This document shows, in pieces, positions 1 through 10,000 of a stretch of DNA of 57,314 bases. Made by a program: the position numbers and the translations under genes. Every line of letters starts with the position of its first letter. Position 1 is the stretch's first letter. Source of the stretch: Marinagarivorans sp. (GTDB lineage Bacteria > Pseudomonadota > Gammaproteobacteria > Pseudomonadales > Cellvibrionaceae); contig JANQJB010000051.1 of the NCBI GenBank assembly GCA_028281865.1, forward strand, positions 1 to 57,314, read 5' to 3'. The notes under the pieces are model-generated. The model had not been told where the DNA came from. It saw only the letters and a list, made by a program, of their open reading frames with translations, and searched no databases.

Positions 1-380
1 CAGACATCGGAATAATCAGTGCACGAAGTAAATTTACTTAGAGATTCGTTTGAAATATTTTCGGCAATGGCAATGGCAGCCACTTCGAAAGCGTCGGTAC
101 GATTACCGCTGGGTAAAAGCGCGTCAATTGAATTGCGGAAGCCTTCGCCTTCAAAGTCATCAATTAATAAATCCGCTGCAATATTGCGTTCTATACCGAG
201 CGTATCGCTGACAGTGTTTAAGTATTCAGATTTAGTAAGACGTCGACCGCTGGAAGGAGGTGTTTGTGTGGAGCCATTATTCGTATTGTCGGGATTAGTA
301 TTATCAGGCCCATCAACACCCGCACCCGAACAACCGTAAAGAAAACCGACGATAATCGCAACTAAAAGAACCTTGTTCAT
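1..380 (-). CDS. Partial DUF1587/DUF1592-type lipoprotein (5' end only)
   Basis: The gene starts at the ATG at 380-378, preceded by a GGAG ribosome-binding site, and runs off the left edge, so only about 126 residues are visible. The N-terminus is a short lipoprotein signal ending LYGC-SG. A Gly/Asp/Asn-rich linker with three DN(T) units follows, then RRLTKSEYLNTVSDTLGIE. That motif matches the start of the DUF1587 (PSD3) module that opens the planctomycete-cytochrome-like DUF1587/1595/1592/1588/1585 proteins. The corresponding motifs in this window are RRMTRDEYRWTLNDLF (12151-13800) and RRLNKAELTNSLNDIFG (33012-35198). The linker is not polyserine, unlike those two relatives. A heme site, if present, would lie beyond the edge. 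Function is unknown; secretion to the envelope as a lipoprotein is inferred. Confidence 0.75.
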   Translation of the reverse strand, partial: MNKVLLVAIIVGFLYGCSGAGVDGPDNTNPDNTNNGSTQTPPSSGRRLTKSEYLNTVSDTLGIERNIAADLLIDDFEGEGFRNSIDALLPSGNRTDAFEVAAIAIAENISNESLSKFTSCTDYSDV

Positions 381-897
381 GCGAACTCCATTACCTCCGA
401 ATATTGCCTCTAAAAGCAAAACCACTGAACCGCTTTATAAATTTGTGAAACTTTTTCTAAAACGGCTCTTTGGCAAAAACTAATGTTACCTCGCAAATTG
501 TAACCAGCAAGTTTCAAGCCACCCTAAAATCAATTTTCAAAACTATATAAAATCAATCAAAAACATACGAGATCGTAAAAAGAAAAAGCAAGGCAGTTTA
601 TTTTTTTAACTTAACATTTCGGTTTGTCGCCAATTATTTTTATTTTTCGCTTTAATCTACACGACAATCAAACTTAACGATAGCTGACTCTTCCGCTATT
701 GTCTGACAATAAAAAACCAAATAATTAAGAAAGATTAATCCACGCAACCAATAATTGGTCGTACAATTCATTGCGATATGTTTAGGGTTTATTCAAAAAA
801 ACCGCAAAAAAAAATGCTAACCGACAAAACAGCTTCGCTATTGTTTTTGCAAAAACTAAAATTATTTTTTAGGAAGAGATGGAGGGCGGAGTTTACC

Positions 898-925
898 GGC
901 CGGCTCTGAAATTCAGAAGCCGGCC
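898..925 (-). terminator. Strong inverted repeat, putative terminator
   Basis: GGCCGGCTCTGAA (898-910) pairs with TTCAGAAGCCGGCC (912-925) with one bulged A. It lies about 95 bp past the stop of the minus-strand polyserine lipoprotein gene. There is no clear T-run on the minus strand, so intrinsic termination is only suggested by stem strength. Confidence 0.45.
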
Positions 926-952
926 TGCAAATTTTAATGGGGATTAATTTTC

Positions 953-1006
953 TATTAAAGTTTTTGGTCCAATTAAAGTTTTTGCTCCAATTAAAGTTTC
1001 TGGTTC
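953..1006. repeat. Three tandem 18-bp repeats
   Basis: Three adjacent 18-bp units of the form aattaaagtttttggtcc (953-970, 971-988, 989-1006) differ at one to three positions each. They end 14 bp before the stop codon of the gene at 1020, within its 3' untranslated region. No function is apparent; slippage-generated repeat is the simplest reading. Confidence 0.8.
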
Positions 1007-1019
1007 AATCGATCCCTAT

Positions 1020-2681
1020 TTATTGCTGCGGTAAAATATTAGTACACAACCAACGATCATTACTTGCCGCCGCAGTTGCAGTAACATTTTCAAACGAAAC
1101 TGTCTCACGTAGAGACTCAAGCGCACCTTGCTCTATACTGAGTTCGCCCTGATTAAAGACCAATACCAAATGAGCAAAGCCGCCACACGGTGAGCGGTCA
1201 ACTTCAATTGCTTGATCCTCAGAAACAAACACCTCGAACTCGGGACCCATTAACGCTAGCAATAAGTCATTTAACAACAGGTCATTATCAAACGCATTAA
1301 AAGCAGGCAGATTAAAATGGATAAATTCACCTCCACCAAATGCTCCTGGCGCAATTAATGGGACGGCGACAAAATAATGCTCCGCAGGGTTATCAAACGC
1401 AGTGCGAATATTTAGGAGTCGCTCATCAATAAGCATATTGACTTCTTCAACGCCTGTTTGCCAGGCCATCGCGATCTCAGGATTTTCCGGTTGCACAACA
1501 GGGTCAACTGAACCGATTAAGACATCGACCAGCGACTCTGAATTTTCCATAATCGCTGTTTGCCAACCATTCTGCATATTTTTCGCCAACGCAACGCCGG
1601 CAACCTCACCCAAAATATGGGACTCATCGGAAGGGAAATCCGATATACCAAATACTTCTGGATTGATCCTATCAATCATGTCCTGCACCAAAGCCTCGTC
1701 ACTCGCCTGGCATCCGAGTTTGGCAAGCGATAATGAACGCGTGGCAACGTAATTCGCCGAGCCGTCAAAGATGTCGAAAAGCGATACATAGTCGGACAGC
1801 ACCGCGGCCGCATCAGCTATTTCGTACTGTGAGTTCCAGTAAGCGACCGCGCCAAGATCGCCTTCTTCACGAATGTAGGCGTATATCGAATTTATTAATT
1901 CTTCGCGGTAGTAGCGCTTGCGCCAATCATCGTTGGCAATTATCCCTGTTCTAATAGGCACATTAGGAAGATTCCAGCTTAATTGATCAACCGCAAAATG
2001 AAACCCTTCGTGAAACAGCAAACTCGCGTCTGCGGTATCTTCAACGGTAGAGCCCGGTGCAACCGCCAAATTATTAAATGCCAGGCCCAAGGTTAAAAAA
2101 TTATTGTAAACGCCAAAATTAACGCGATTGAGCCACTCCGCGTCCAAGCTCGAAAACGCCACCGGTGTAAGCGTCGGCTCAACCGTATTTGCGTTTCGAT
2201 CATTCCAAAGCCAAGCTTGCTCAGTTACCGCTGAAACCAACAAAACCTGAGACGCCCGATAGCCTTCGGCAACGTCCGGCCAGAGCCTTTCAGGGCACGA
2301 ATAAAAGACCGTATCTAAACCTTCGACTAACAACTCTGCCGTCGACATAGCGCTGGACCCGGCACTGCTACTTGAGCTAGAACTTGAGCTACTCGCCCCC
2401 GAACTACTCGAACTCGATGAACTACTTGAACTGGAAGAACTCGATGAGCTGCTAGACGAACTGCTTGAGCTCGTTGAAGCACTCGAGCTTGATGTAGAGG
2501 AACTGGAACTTGGTTTATTATTTGGGTCCGTTGAACCCGAGGAAGACGAACTGCCGCCACACGCTGCCAACGAGAAGGCGGCCAAGGCAATCACGATAAA
2601 ACGTTTTCTACGAAGAATTTGCGTGATTTTCAATTCGTGAAAGCGATGTATTAAGCACTCAAATGGGGCGTTTTTTTTCAT
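1020..2681 (-). CDS. Polyserine lipoprotein with HExxH zinc-peptidase-like motif
   Basis: A 553-residue protein if it starts at the ATG at 2681, which has an AGGTT site nearby; an upstream TTG at 2699 is less likely. An unusually long N-region precedes RRKRFIVIALAAFSLAAC, a lipobox with Cys near residue 41. A polyserine linker of about 60 residues follows. The globular part carries LLFHEGFHFAVDQ (HExxH, first His near residue 224). About 40 residues later comes YREELINSIYAYIREE, which could supply a glutamate ligand as in gluzincins. The arrangement resembles the lipoprotein at 20361-22124, suggesting a shared fold. Substrate is unknown, and catalytic activity is inferred from the motif only. 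It is a single gene, divergent from nothing and followed by tandem repeats and a hairpin. Confidence 0.85.
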   Translation of the reverse strand: MKKNAPFECLIHRFHELKITQILRRKRFIVIALAAFSLAACGGSSSSSGSTDPNNKPSSSSSTSSSSASTSSSSSSSSSSSSSSSSSSSSSSSSGASSSSSSSSSSAGSSAMSTAELLVEGLDTVFYSCPERLWPDVAEGYRASQVLLVSAVTEQAWLWNDRNANTVEPTLTPVAFSSLDAEWLNRVNFGVYNNFLTLGLAFNNLAVAPGSTVEDTADASLLFHEGFHFAVDQLSWNLPNVPIRTGIIANDDWRKRYYREELINSIYAYIREEGDLGAVAYWNSQYEIADAAAVLSDYVSLFDIFDGSANYVATRSLSLAKLGCQASDEALVQDMIDRINPEVFGISDFPSDESHILGEVAGVALAKNMQNGWQTAIMENSESLVDVLIGSVDPVVQPENPEIAMAWQTGVEEVNMLIDERLLNIRTAFDNPAEHYFVAVPLIAPGAFGGGEFIHFNLPAFNAFDNDLLLNDLLLALMGPEFEVFVSEDQAIEVDRSPCGGFAHLVLVFNQGELSIEQGALESLRETVSFENVTATAAASNDRWLCTNILPQQ

Positions 2682-3139
2682 GGCTGAACCTATTGTCAAC
2701 GACTGCTCGAAATGATTTATTATTTTCGGATTTAAGCACTTCCGTGTTTATACCTTGTCGGCTAAAGCAAGCACAGCGCCTGAGTTTTATAAATTGAGTG
2801 TTATAAAAAGCGTCGCACATGTCACCAGCAATTCTGCACATTAAAGTGCTGTTGGCGAATGGGCAAGCCACATCGCAATTTTTTGGACTTTATTCAAATT
2901 TTTCTGGGCTTTTTTCCCCAGTATCAGACTATGCGTACCGACGCGACCAGTTTTATTGCAGCTTACGGTAAAAAAGCGTTTGGGGTTTTAAAGGGAAGCA
3001 ATGCTTATAAATGTCTAACCGGTGAAGCTTTGGTATTTTTATAGCGAAAATGCAGATGATGTCAGCTGGCCGAACAAGTTTCGAAGGCACGGAATAGTTA
3101 TCGAGATGTGTAAAAACACTCCAACGTAGGCTTTACGGT
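2682..3139. other. Intergenic stretch without a supported gene
   Basis: Between the lipoprotein start and the chemoreceptor end I see only short, low-quality open frames without good ribosome-binding sites. A weak hairpin CGGTTTA / TAAACCG (3136-3154) overlaps the chemoreceptor stop codon. Confidence 0.5.
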
Positions 3140-4744
3140 TTAGAGAGTAAACCGCCTAACTTTCTCTCCCAAATCCTGGGAAATTTGCTTCAACTCCAAT
3201 GTTTTAGTGGATACCAACTTAACCGCCGCATCGTTATTTTGTGCAAGTGCACCGATAGCTTTAATATCGTGCCCAATTGACTCGCTCTCGCCGGCCTGCT
3301 TCGACACCGCCTGCTCAAGCTCTTTCAGCTGATCGAGCGAAAGCTGCGCGTCTTCATTTAGCTGGTTAAGTGGTGCAACCATATTTTCAATAAGTGCAAC
3401 ACCCTGCTCCATCTCCTGGCGACCATTACCGATGGTACCAACCGCGTTCTGGGTTTCGAGGTCAATTGCATCAATAACCTCGTTAATCTCCGTCGTGGCT
3501 AGCGCAGTGCGGCTTGCTAGGTTCCTCACCTCGTCCGCCACGACACTGAAGCCTCTACCACTCTCACCAGCACGCGCTGCCTCAATCGCCGCGTTAAGTG
3601 CAAGCAAATTAGTTTGTTCAGCAATCTCCTTAATAGTCGTAACCATCTCGCGAACAGAGGCCGCACGCGCCCTTAAGGCTTCCACCGCCTCGGCAGATTG
3701 GTTTATCGTTGCCGATATTTTGCTAAATTCCGTCGACGCTTTAGAAATGAGTGACTTGCCCTCCAGCGCGAGCTCACGCGCACCTCCCGCCTGGCGCTTG
3801 GCGTCTTCCGCCGCAGCGGCAGCGCGACTGCTGTCACGCACAAAGTCATTTACCGTCTCATCAATGCGTCTAACTGACTGCCCCTGCTCCTCCGATGCGT
3901 GCTCGACCTTTTCCACCGGTGATATCAAGTCCGCCGCGGTATATTCGACCTGCTCAGCCGATGCTTTGATTGCTTTAAGCAATTCACCAAGGCCGATGCT
4001 GATACTGTTAAACGCTTCAAACAGCCTGCCGATCTCATCAGAACGCGTCTTATATCGGCTGGTGCGTAAATCACCCTGCGAAATTTTAAGCGCCATATCT
4101 ACAGCATTCTTTAACGGCAAAACGATGGAACGGCTTGTCACGATGGCCAATAAAATGCCCAAAACGAGTGCAACAAGCGCGAGAAAAATAACCGAATTAA
4201 GCAGGTTTGTTCCCGTTTGTTGCGCATCAGCCTGCTCCGCTAACATCGACTTTTGTTTGTACTCAAGCAGCTCTGAAATCGTTACAAGCAAGTTTTCAAG
4301 CGCTGGGGTCGTTTCTTCATTAAAAAAAGCAACTGCGGTTAGCGGATCTAGCTCAATAAGGTCGACAGTATCGAAAAACAGACTTTGATACGCCTCTCGT
4401 GCCTCCAAGGTCTTGTTTATAGCAGCATTATTTTGCGCATCTGGCAGATTGCTGACTTGCTCCACTAAAGCTGCGAGGCGTTTGTTGTGAGTGTCCATTT
4501 TTTTGTACAGCGTTACGCGCGACTCGCGGTCAGGATTGCGTAGTATCTGAAGTAGGCTCAACGCAGCTGCCTGCGCTTCAATTTTAATCTCACTAACCAG
4601 AATCACCTGTGACACATCCTGCTTGGCAAATTGGTTGGCCGTCTCTGACAACCTGTTGATGCCGACAGAGGCGAGTACCGAGATGACAACCAGCAGAGCA
4701 ATAAGCATTGAAAAACAAAGGGCTAAGCGAAGACCGATTTTCAT
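3140..4744 (-). CDS. Methyl-accepting chemotaxis protein
   Basis: A 534-residue transmembrane chemoreceptor. The first membrane segment (about 7-29) is followed by a periplasmic helical bundle of about 150 residues, resembling a four-helix-bundle ligand domain. A second membrane segment spans about 183-205, then a HAMP domain to about 258. The cytoplasmic coiled-coil signalling domain contains the highly conserved hairpin tip [19 protein letters not shown] and [15 protein letters not shown], which contact CheA and CheW. No chemotaxis kinase or methyltransferase lies beside it, so it must signal to an array encoded elsewhere. There is no C-terminal NWETF-like pentapeptide. The ligand cannot be told from sequence. 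Family assignment is secure. Confidence 0.96.
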   Translation of the reverse strand: MKIGLRLALCFSMLIALLVVISVLASVGINRLSETANQFAKQDVSQVILVSEIKIEAQAAALSLLQILRNPDRESRVTLYKKMDTHNKRLAALVEQVSNLPDAQNNAAINKTLEAREAYQSLFFDTVDLIELDPLTAVAFFNEETTPALENLLVTISELLEYKQKSMLAEQADAQQTGTNLLNSVIFLALVALVLGILLAIVTSRSIVLPLKNAVDMALKISQGDLRTSRYKTRSDEIGRLFEAFNSISIGLGELLKAIKASAEQVEYTAADLISPVEKVEHASEEQGQSVRRIDETVNDFVRDSSRAAAAAEDAKRQAGGARELALEGKSLISKASTEFSKISATINQSAEAVEALRARAASVREMVTTIKEIAEQTNLLALNAAIEAARAGESGRGFSVVADEVRNLASRTALATTEINEVIDAIDLETQNAVGTIGNGRQEMEQGVALIENMVAPLNQLNEDAQLSLDQLKELEQAVSKQAGESESIGHDIKAIGALAQNNDAAVKLVSTKTLELKQISQDLGEKVRRFTL

Positions 4745-4881
4745 ATTGCCGAATATCCGGAGAACAATTTGGTCAAATTGAAGAATGTACCATTTACTAG
4801 TACAGTGTAGCCCAAAGCTACGCTACCTCTGAATAATCTCTATCTGCACTCTATCTATCCCGCCTTAAGGAAATTAAAACA

Positions 4882-5712
4882 ATGGTTCAATTGATCAAGA
4901 AATCACTTATAACTGCACTTGTGCTCACGCTACTAAGCTGTGGCAGCGGCAATAGCAATTCGCCCGTCAACAGACTGGGCAATGAAATGGTCAACAAAGC
5001 TCAATTAGCCGGTGACTGGCACGACAGCGACAGACAGAATAACTGGCGCATTAACGACGACCTTTCCTACGAGTTTTATGCCTCGATTGAAAAGTTAGAC
5101 GGCGGTACGTGTATCGAAGGAGGGGAAGGAAAATATATTTACCTGGATGGCAAAACCTATGTTGATCAATTTAGCTACGGCCCAGTGTTTTTTACTGAGC
5201 TAGAGGTAACGGAAACTGGAATATCTGAAAAATATTATTTCGGCCCAGACCCCGAAACTGATGTCGACGAAGCAAACTACGTGCGGCAAGATTTTATAGC
5301 AAGCGCATTGGGTGAAACATGTGCCCCCGAAATTATTCCAGATGTTGTTCAAACACCCAATCGGATCGAAGCATCTATGCCATTGACGGGCGCATGGCTA
5401 TCGGGAGAAGTCAAAGTCTATATTGAAATTTCAGATGATTTGAGCGTTAAAGTTTACGATTTCCAACCCGAGGGCGAAGTGCTTAATTGCTATGAATTTA
5501 GAGAAACAAATTTACGCGAGATCTCAATAAATCGTTATGCCGCCTATGACCAAGACGGTCCAGACGGGTTCTACGATATGGTGGCTACCGATGATGCCCT
5601 TGAAATAAATTCACTTGGCCTTGCAATTGAAGAGTTTAACGAACCCGACTGGATAGAATATTCAAAAGTTGAAAATTTCGACACGAACGTTATTGGCGTG
5701 CGCTGCAATTAA
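4882..5712 (+). CDS. Lipoprotein of unknown function
   Basis: A 276-residue protein with an AAGGAAAT ribosome-binding site before its ATG. The signal ends LTLLSC-GSGNSNS, so it should be a lipoprotein. The mature part appears to hold two similar halves: GDWHDSDRQNNWRINDDLSYEFY near residue 50 and GAWLSGEVKVYIEISDDLSVKVYDF near residue 172. Each starts with a G-x-W and continues with beta-strand-like sequence, as in small beta-barrel or lipocalin-like repeats; this is inference. Four cysteines beyond the lipidated one (CIEGG, ETCAP, LNCYEF, VRCN) could form disulphides. I do not recognise the family. It is monocistronic and followed by a terminator. Confidence 0.85.
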   Translation: MVQLIKKSLITALVLTLLSCGSGNSNSPVNRLGNEMVNKAQLAGDWHDSDRQNNWRINDDLSYEFYASIEKLDGGTCIEGGEGKYIYLDGKTYVDQFSYGPVFFTELEVTETGISEKYYFGPDPETDVDEANYVRQDFIASALGETCAPEIIPDVVQTPNRIEASMPLTGAWLSGEVKVYIEISDDLSVKVYDFQPEGEVLNCYEFRETNLREISINRYAAYDQDGPDGFYDMVATDDALEINSLGLAIEEFNEPDWIEYSKVENFDTNVIGVRCN

Positions 5713-5750
5713 TTTTAGTAACAATACTCCTGCAATTTTTCCAAAAAACA

Positions 5751-5772
5751 AGAGCTTTTAATTAAAAGCTCT
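5751..5772. terminator. Bidirectional intrinsic terminator
   Basis: A perfect 22-bp palindrome (AGAGCTTTT-AATT-AAAAGCTCT) flanked by A-rich and T-rich tracts sits between two convergent genes, the lipoprotein ending at 5712 and the aldo/keto reductase ending at 5815. It fits a shared terminator. Confidence 0.85.
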
Positions 5773-5814
5773 TTTAAAAACTTCTGCAGGTCATATTAGA
5801 GTTGTGCCGGTTAA

Positions 5815-6792
5815 TCAATATTCGCCGCGAATAAAGGCCTCAACCTCGTCGGTGTAAAATGCGGACAAGGATTGATGAGTCTCTTCAGGCAAGCTCGGTA
5901 AGTCAGAAGCTTTCGCGTTATTCTTTACCTGCTGCACGCTACTTGCGCCCGGAATAATTGTGCTAATAGCAGGCTGATCTAAAATCCAGCGCAATGACAT
6001 TTCTGCTAGGCTCACCTCACCAGGTTTCAGCGTGTTTAACTTTTCACAAAGCTCTAAGCCTTTCTCATAGGTGAGACCCGAGAAAGTTTCACCGACATTA
6101 AAACACTGACCATCACGATTAAAGTTGCGGTGATCGCCTTCAGAGAACTTCGTAGTCTGAGTGAATTTACCCGAGAGCAAACCGCTGGCGAGCGGCAAGC
6201 GCGCAATAATTCCGACACCATTTTTTTTTGCAAGTGGAAAAAGTTCAGGCAATGCATTCTGGCGAAAAATATTAATAATAACTTGCAGTGAACTTAGACC
6301 CTCCTGCTGAGCACAATATATCCCCTGCTCAACAGTTTCAACACTAGCACCGAAATGCTTGATCAGCCCTTCTTGTTTTATTTTTCGCAATTGTTCGAAT
6401 ATTTTACCTTCATTTAATACCGCAGTGGGAATACAGTGCAATTGCAATAAGTCGAGACTATCGACATCAAGACGTGTGAGAGATGCTTCGACCGAGCGAC
6501 GCAGTACATCCTCAGTATAGCGATCGGGATAAGCATCACCACCGCGACCAAACTTTGTCGCAATAAACGGTTTGCTTTGCTTATCCTTAAAAAACTCTCC
6601 GATCAGACTTTCGCTTCTGCCGGCACCATAAACGTCGGCGGTATCAAAGAAAGAGATATCATTGTCGACGGCTGCCGTTAAAATTTCAAAACATTTATCG
6701 CGATCGATTGCCGGCCCCCAATCGCCGCCTAACTGCCAACAACCTATTCCAACTTCACTGATTTGAGTACCACAAAATGCCCTGGTTTTCAT
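5815..6792 (-). CDS. Aldo/keto reductase
   Basis: A 325-residue NAD(P)H-dependent oxidoreductase of the aldo/keto reductase superfamily (PF00248), expected to be a cytosolic TIM barrel. The catalytic tetrad is visible: Asp50 and Tyr55 in FFDTADVYGAG, Lys80 in FIATKFGR, and His119 in DLLQLHCIP. The late segment TIIPGASSVQQVKNN matches the cofactor-binding region. I chose the ATG at 6792 over one at 6822 because MKTRAF begins the usual first strand and GAGAGG lies just upstream of it. That ribosome-binding site is inside a hairpin (6798-6820). Substrate is unknown; the sequence resembles the broad group of bacterial aldehyde/ketone reductases. No obvious pathway partner is adjacent. Confidence 0.94.
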   Translation of the reverse strand: MKTRAFCGTQISEVGIGCWQLGGDWGPAIDRDKCFEILTAAVDNDISFFDTADVYGAGRSESLIGEFFKDKQSKPFIATKFGRGGDAYPDRYTEDVLRRSVEASLTRLDVDSLDLLQLHCIPTAVLNEGKIFEQLRKIKQEGLIKHFGASVETVEQGIYCAQQEGLSSLQVIINIFRQNALPELFPLAKKNGVGIIARLPLASGLLSGKFTQTTKFSEGDHRNFNRDGQCFNVGETFSGLTYEKGLELCEKLNTLKPGEVSLAEMSLRWILDQPAISTIIPGASSVQQVKNNAKASDLPSLPEETHQSLSAFYTDEVEAFIRGEY

Positions 6793-6797
6793 AACGT

Positions 6798-6820
6798 GCC
6801 TCTCGCTCAAATTGAGAGGC
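6798..6820 (-). promoter_or_regulatory. Hairpin masking the ribosome-binding site of the aldo/keto reductase
   Basis: On the minus strand GCCTCTC, a 9-nt loop and GAGAGGC form a perfect 7-bp stem that ends 5 nt before the ATG at 6792. The 3' arm is the only Shine-Dalgarno-like sequence. Translation could therefore be controlled by opening of this stem; this is inferred from sequence only. Confidence 0.55.
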
Positions 6821-7097
6821 AAGTATGGAGTGCTCAGGGAATGTAATCAAGGCCTTAAAAATTCCGAAAATTTACGATACTCAAGCGTGTTTTTCGCGAC
6901 GTGCAACGTGAAAAACGGTGGGGCTGGTGAGCTTAACAAAACAATTTATTAAGCTCCGTTCCAGATAAGTTCGAACCCTTTTGCCCAGTGGCTAAGGGGT
7001 CACTATTAAAAAGTGTTTTTAATTTCATTTGGCCACGGGTCTGCCAACTATTTAGCCGAAGGAAGACCTGCTAAGCCAAAATCAACCATTGAGATAT

Positions 7098-10000
7098 TTA
7101 AGGGTTAATATTCCATTTAACCCGCCAGTTGTTGTGATTCGCGTACCCGGCGTCGAACCCACCATAATTATAAATAAACACTTGAAAACCCTGGCTGTCC
7201 CTGTGGATTGCCGGCACACCGCGAGCAAATGAGCTATTAAAATTTCCCTCGAATGCGGTGATAACAGAAGTATCAGCAGGTAAATGACAACTGCTTGTAT
7301 CCACATAAGTACTGATCACCCGCGTATTTTCCTGTTGCCAAACCTGTTCGCCAGACCCTACACACGATGATCTATTTTTTGCTCGCGCCTGCCAATTAAC
7401 GCGCCAATTTTGTTGTTGTGCAAATTCCGCAACAGTCTTTCCTGCAAGATAAGCTGAATGAGGAAAATTGGCGTAGACACGAAAACCACTCGCTGTAGGG
7501 ACAACAACTGAAGGCGAACCCACTATGAGCTCATGACGTTTGTCTCCGCTAAGGGAAGTAAAATATTCAGGTGTGTCACTAAAGCCGCAATCCGATGTGT
7601 CGATATCCACATAAGCGCTCCACCAGTAGTTGGGAAGCTGAACCCATTCGCTGGCATCAGTAGAGCCTATACAAAGATCAGCGTTTGCTTCCCGTTCCAA
7701 AAATGCCTGCCAATTGATGTGCCAACCGAACTCGCGGGCGAGATCAGGTGTTACGCTCCCACCACGCAAGATAACACGAAAGCCGGAGGCGCTAGGTGTA
7801 TAGATTGCGGTAGCACCCATCATCGACTCTGGACTAAGTACCAGCGAATCACCTTCAATATTCTTGGCTCCAGCGAGCGTACTAAAATAGGTGGGAATTT
7901 CAGTAAAATTGCACGAAGATGTATCAATGTCGACATAGATATTTCCAGCTTTCCCAAGCCAGTTGGTATTGCCGATATCGGTCGTCCCACTGCAAAAATC
8001 AGATGCTTCGCACGAAAAGGTTTTCACATCACCTGCATACAATAGAAGCTGTTTATCGCCTCCGCAGGCACTGACCAATGCCGGCGTCTCACCCCCTTCT
8101 TCACTAGCATAAATCGTAATAGCCTCGTTCGGCTGCGACCGATCATGTGTGATACGCAAGGTTTGCTCACCTATATTGATAATTTCTCCCCGAGTGTTAA
8201 ACGCCGATCCGTTCAACTGGAAATAAGATGAACTCACATCTGGCGCTGTATCAAGTTGATCTGCGATTCCGTCCCCGTCAGAGTCTTTAATACGGCATTG
8301 ACAAATTGGATCATCGAGTTCACGAATACTGTTGGCAAATCTGAAATTATCGAGCAGCGTTGGTGCCAAATTCGAATTAAGTTCGACTCTAAAAGTAAAT
8401 ATGACTTCATCATGGTATTCTTCAAAAGCTTGACGTAGCGGTTCTCCACCGGTATTGAAGAAAAGAGTGGACCAGCCATCTAATAACACGTTAGACAAAT
8501 CCTTAGTACCCAATACCATGTCATTAATGCCCGCCGAGGGCACGCTTACCATAAGCTGAATTTCGCCAATGTTTTCAACATCAGCTTGTGTACTGGGCAC
8601 AAAAATATCAAGCGAGATCGCCGTACCGATTTTTTTCTGGTCAATAGTTCTAAATGGCGGTGGTTTTAAATAATTCACGCCCGCTTCCGGCACAACAAAA
8701 GAGCTATCTCCAAACGTCGAGTGTTGCTCATCGAGTTCAAGCAACTGTTTTGCATTATCCCGCCAATCCAAGCGCTCGGTTCCATCATGTGATGGATTAA
8801 TTAGCGTAGAATAAAATTCGACTTCAACGCGAGCAGTATTTTGTTCTGTATTAATATCCAAAAGGCTAATTTTAATGCCGCGAAATGGATCAAGAAACGG
8901 CTGCTGCATCGTGGCCAGAAAATCTAATTTCATACCTTCCGAATCATCCACCACGAGATTTCTGCCTACAACGTTTGGATTATGCATGCGAATGACTAAA
9001 CCCTGTTGCTCGTCTGTATTGCTGAAGGCCGTAGTCGGAACAGCTGGATCAAATTGCCTAAATTCAATGTGATAAGCGTCGTTAACGTTTTTGCTGATAG
9101 GAATTACGAGTTCCAGCAATTCGTTATTTGAATGTATGGCCTGCGCATCGTCCAACGCACGTAAAATATATTCTCCTGACTGCATCACGACTTCACTATG
9201 CGTCGCGTCGAAATATCCCATTATACGACCATTTAACACAGAAAATGGCCGTCCGTATCTACCGCCCACACCCATTTGCTCAGTTTCATCTGCATATTTG
9301 TTCCCAAAGCAACCGGAAGAAACTAAATCATCTGCTGACGAAGGCACCGACCAGCGATTATCTCTTGCGCATTCAATTCCCGCTGAGTGATCCAAACCTA
9401 ATTTATGGGCTATTTCATGGATGGCGGTTTTACTCAATGAAGTACTCCTTCCCGATATTCTAACAGTGGAGTCCCCCTCTTCACCAAGCCCTCCAACAAT
9501 GTAGACAACTATATCCGTATCGTCCGGTAGCATTTGTTTAACAAATTGCGAGTATTCAAATGGAATCAGCGCACAGTCATATCCCCAGCCCGTTTCATCT
9601 GGGCTGTCACAATTTCCTACAACTGTTCCAGGAATAGGATAATAAGGAGGGCTAGGATCACTTTCGTTATCTTTACGACCATCCAAAAGGTGTACCCCAC
9701 CGACTAGCGAGATGTGATCACCCGACACTTCGCTAAAAAAGTTTGCAATAGAATCGTTGCCCGTAAAGAAAATATTCTCCAGTTCAGCCTTGGTGTAAAA
9801 AGAATCATAGATATCGTCATATTTGGTTCTAACGACAGCCACTTTTACCTCGCGCGCGCCACAGGGGTCAAATGTGTACTTCACTTCGTTAGACGCAACT
9901 GCACTGCCATCAGATAAATTAGCCTTGACTCTAATCGTGTGTTCGAAATCAGGCAAAACCCAAAGGCCCATACTTAAGAATCGCTGACCTGGCGGAAATT

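Larger units (their letters stand above)
381..1019. other. Gene-free AT-rich stretch, promoter side of the partial lipoprotein gene
   Basis: No convincing coding sequence was seen between the partial gene at 1-380 and the end of the polyserine lipoprotein at 1020. The segment is AT-rich. It contains the hairpin at 898-925 and the 18-bp tandem repeats at 953-1006, listed separately. Confidence 0.6.

Noticed and set aside
3432-4388. A 318-codon plus-strand open frame
   Set aside because: It lies wholly antisense to the well-supported chemoreceptor gene, is extremely Ala/Ser-rich and has no ribosome-binding site or domain.
7533-8045. A 170-codon plus-strand open frame
   Set aside because: Antisense to the repeat region of the metzincin gene; no domain or start signal.
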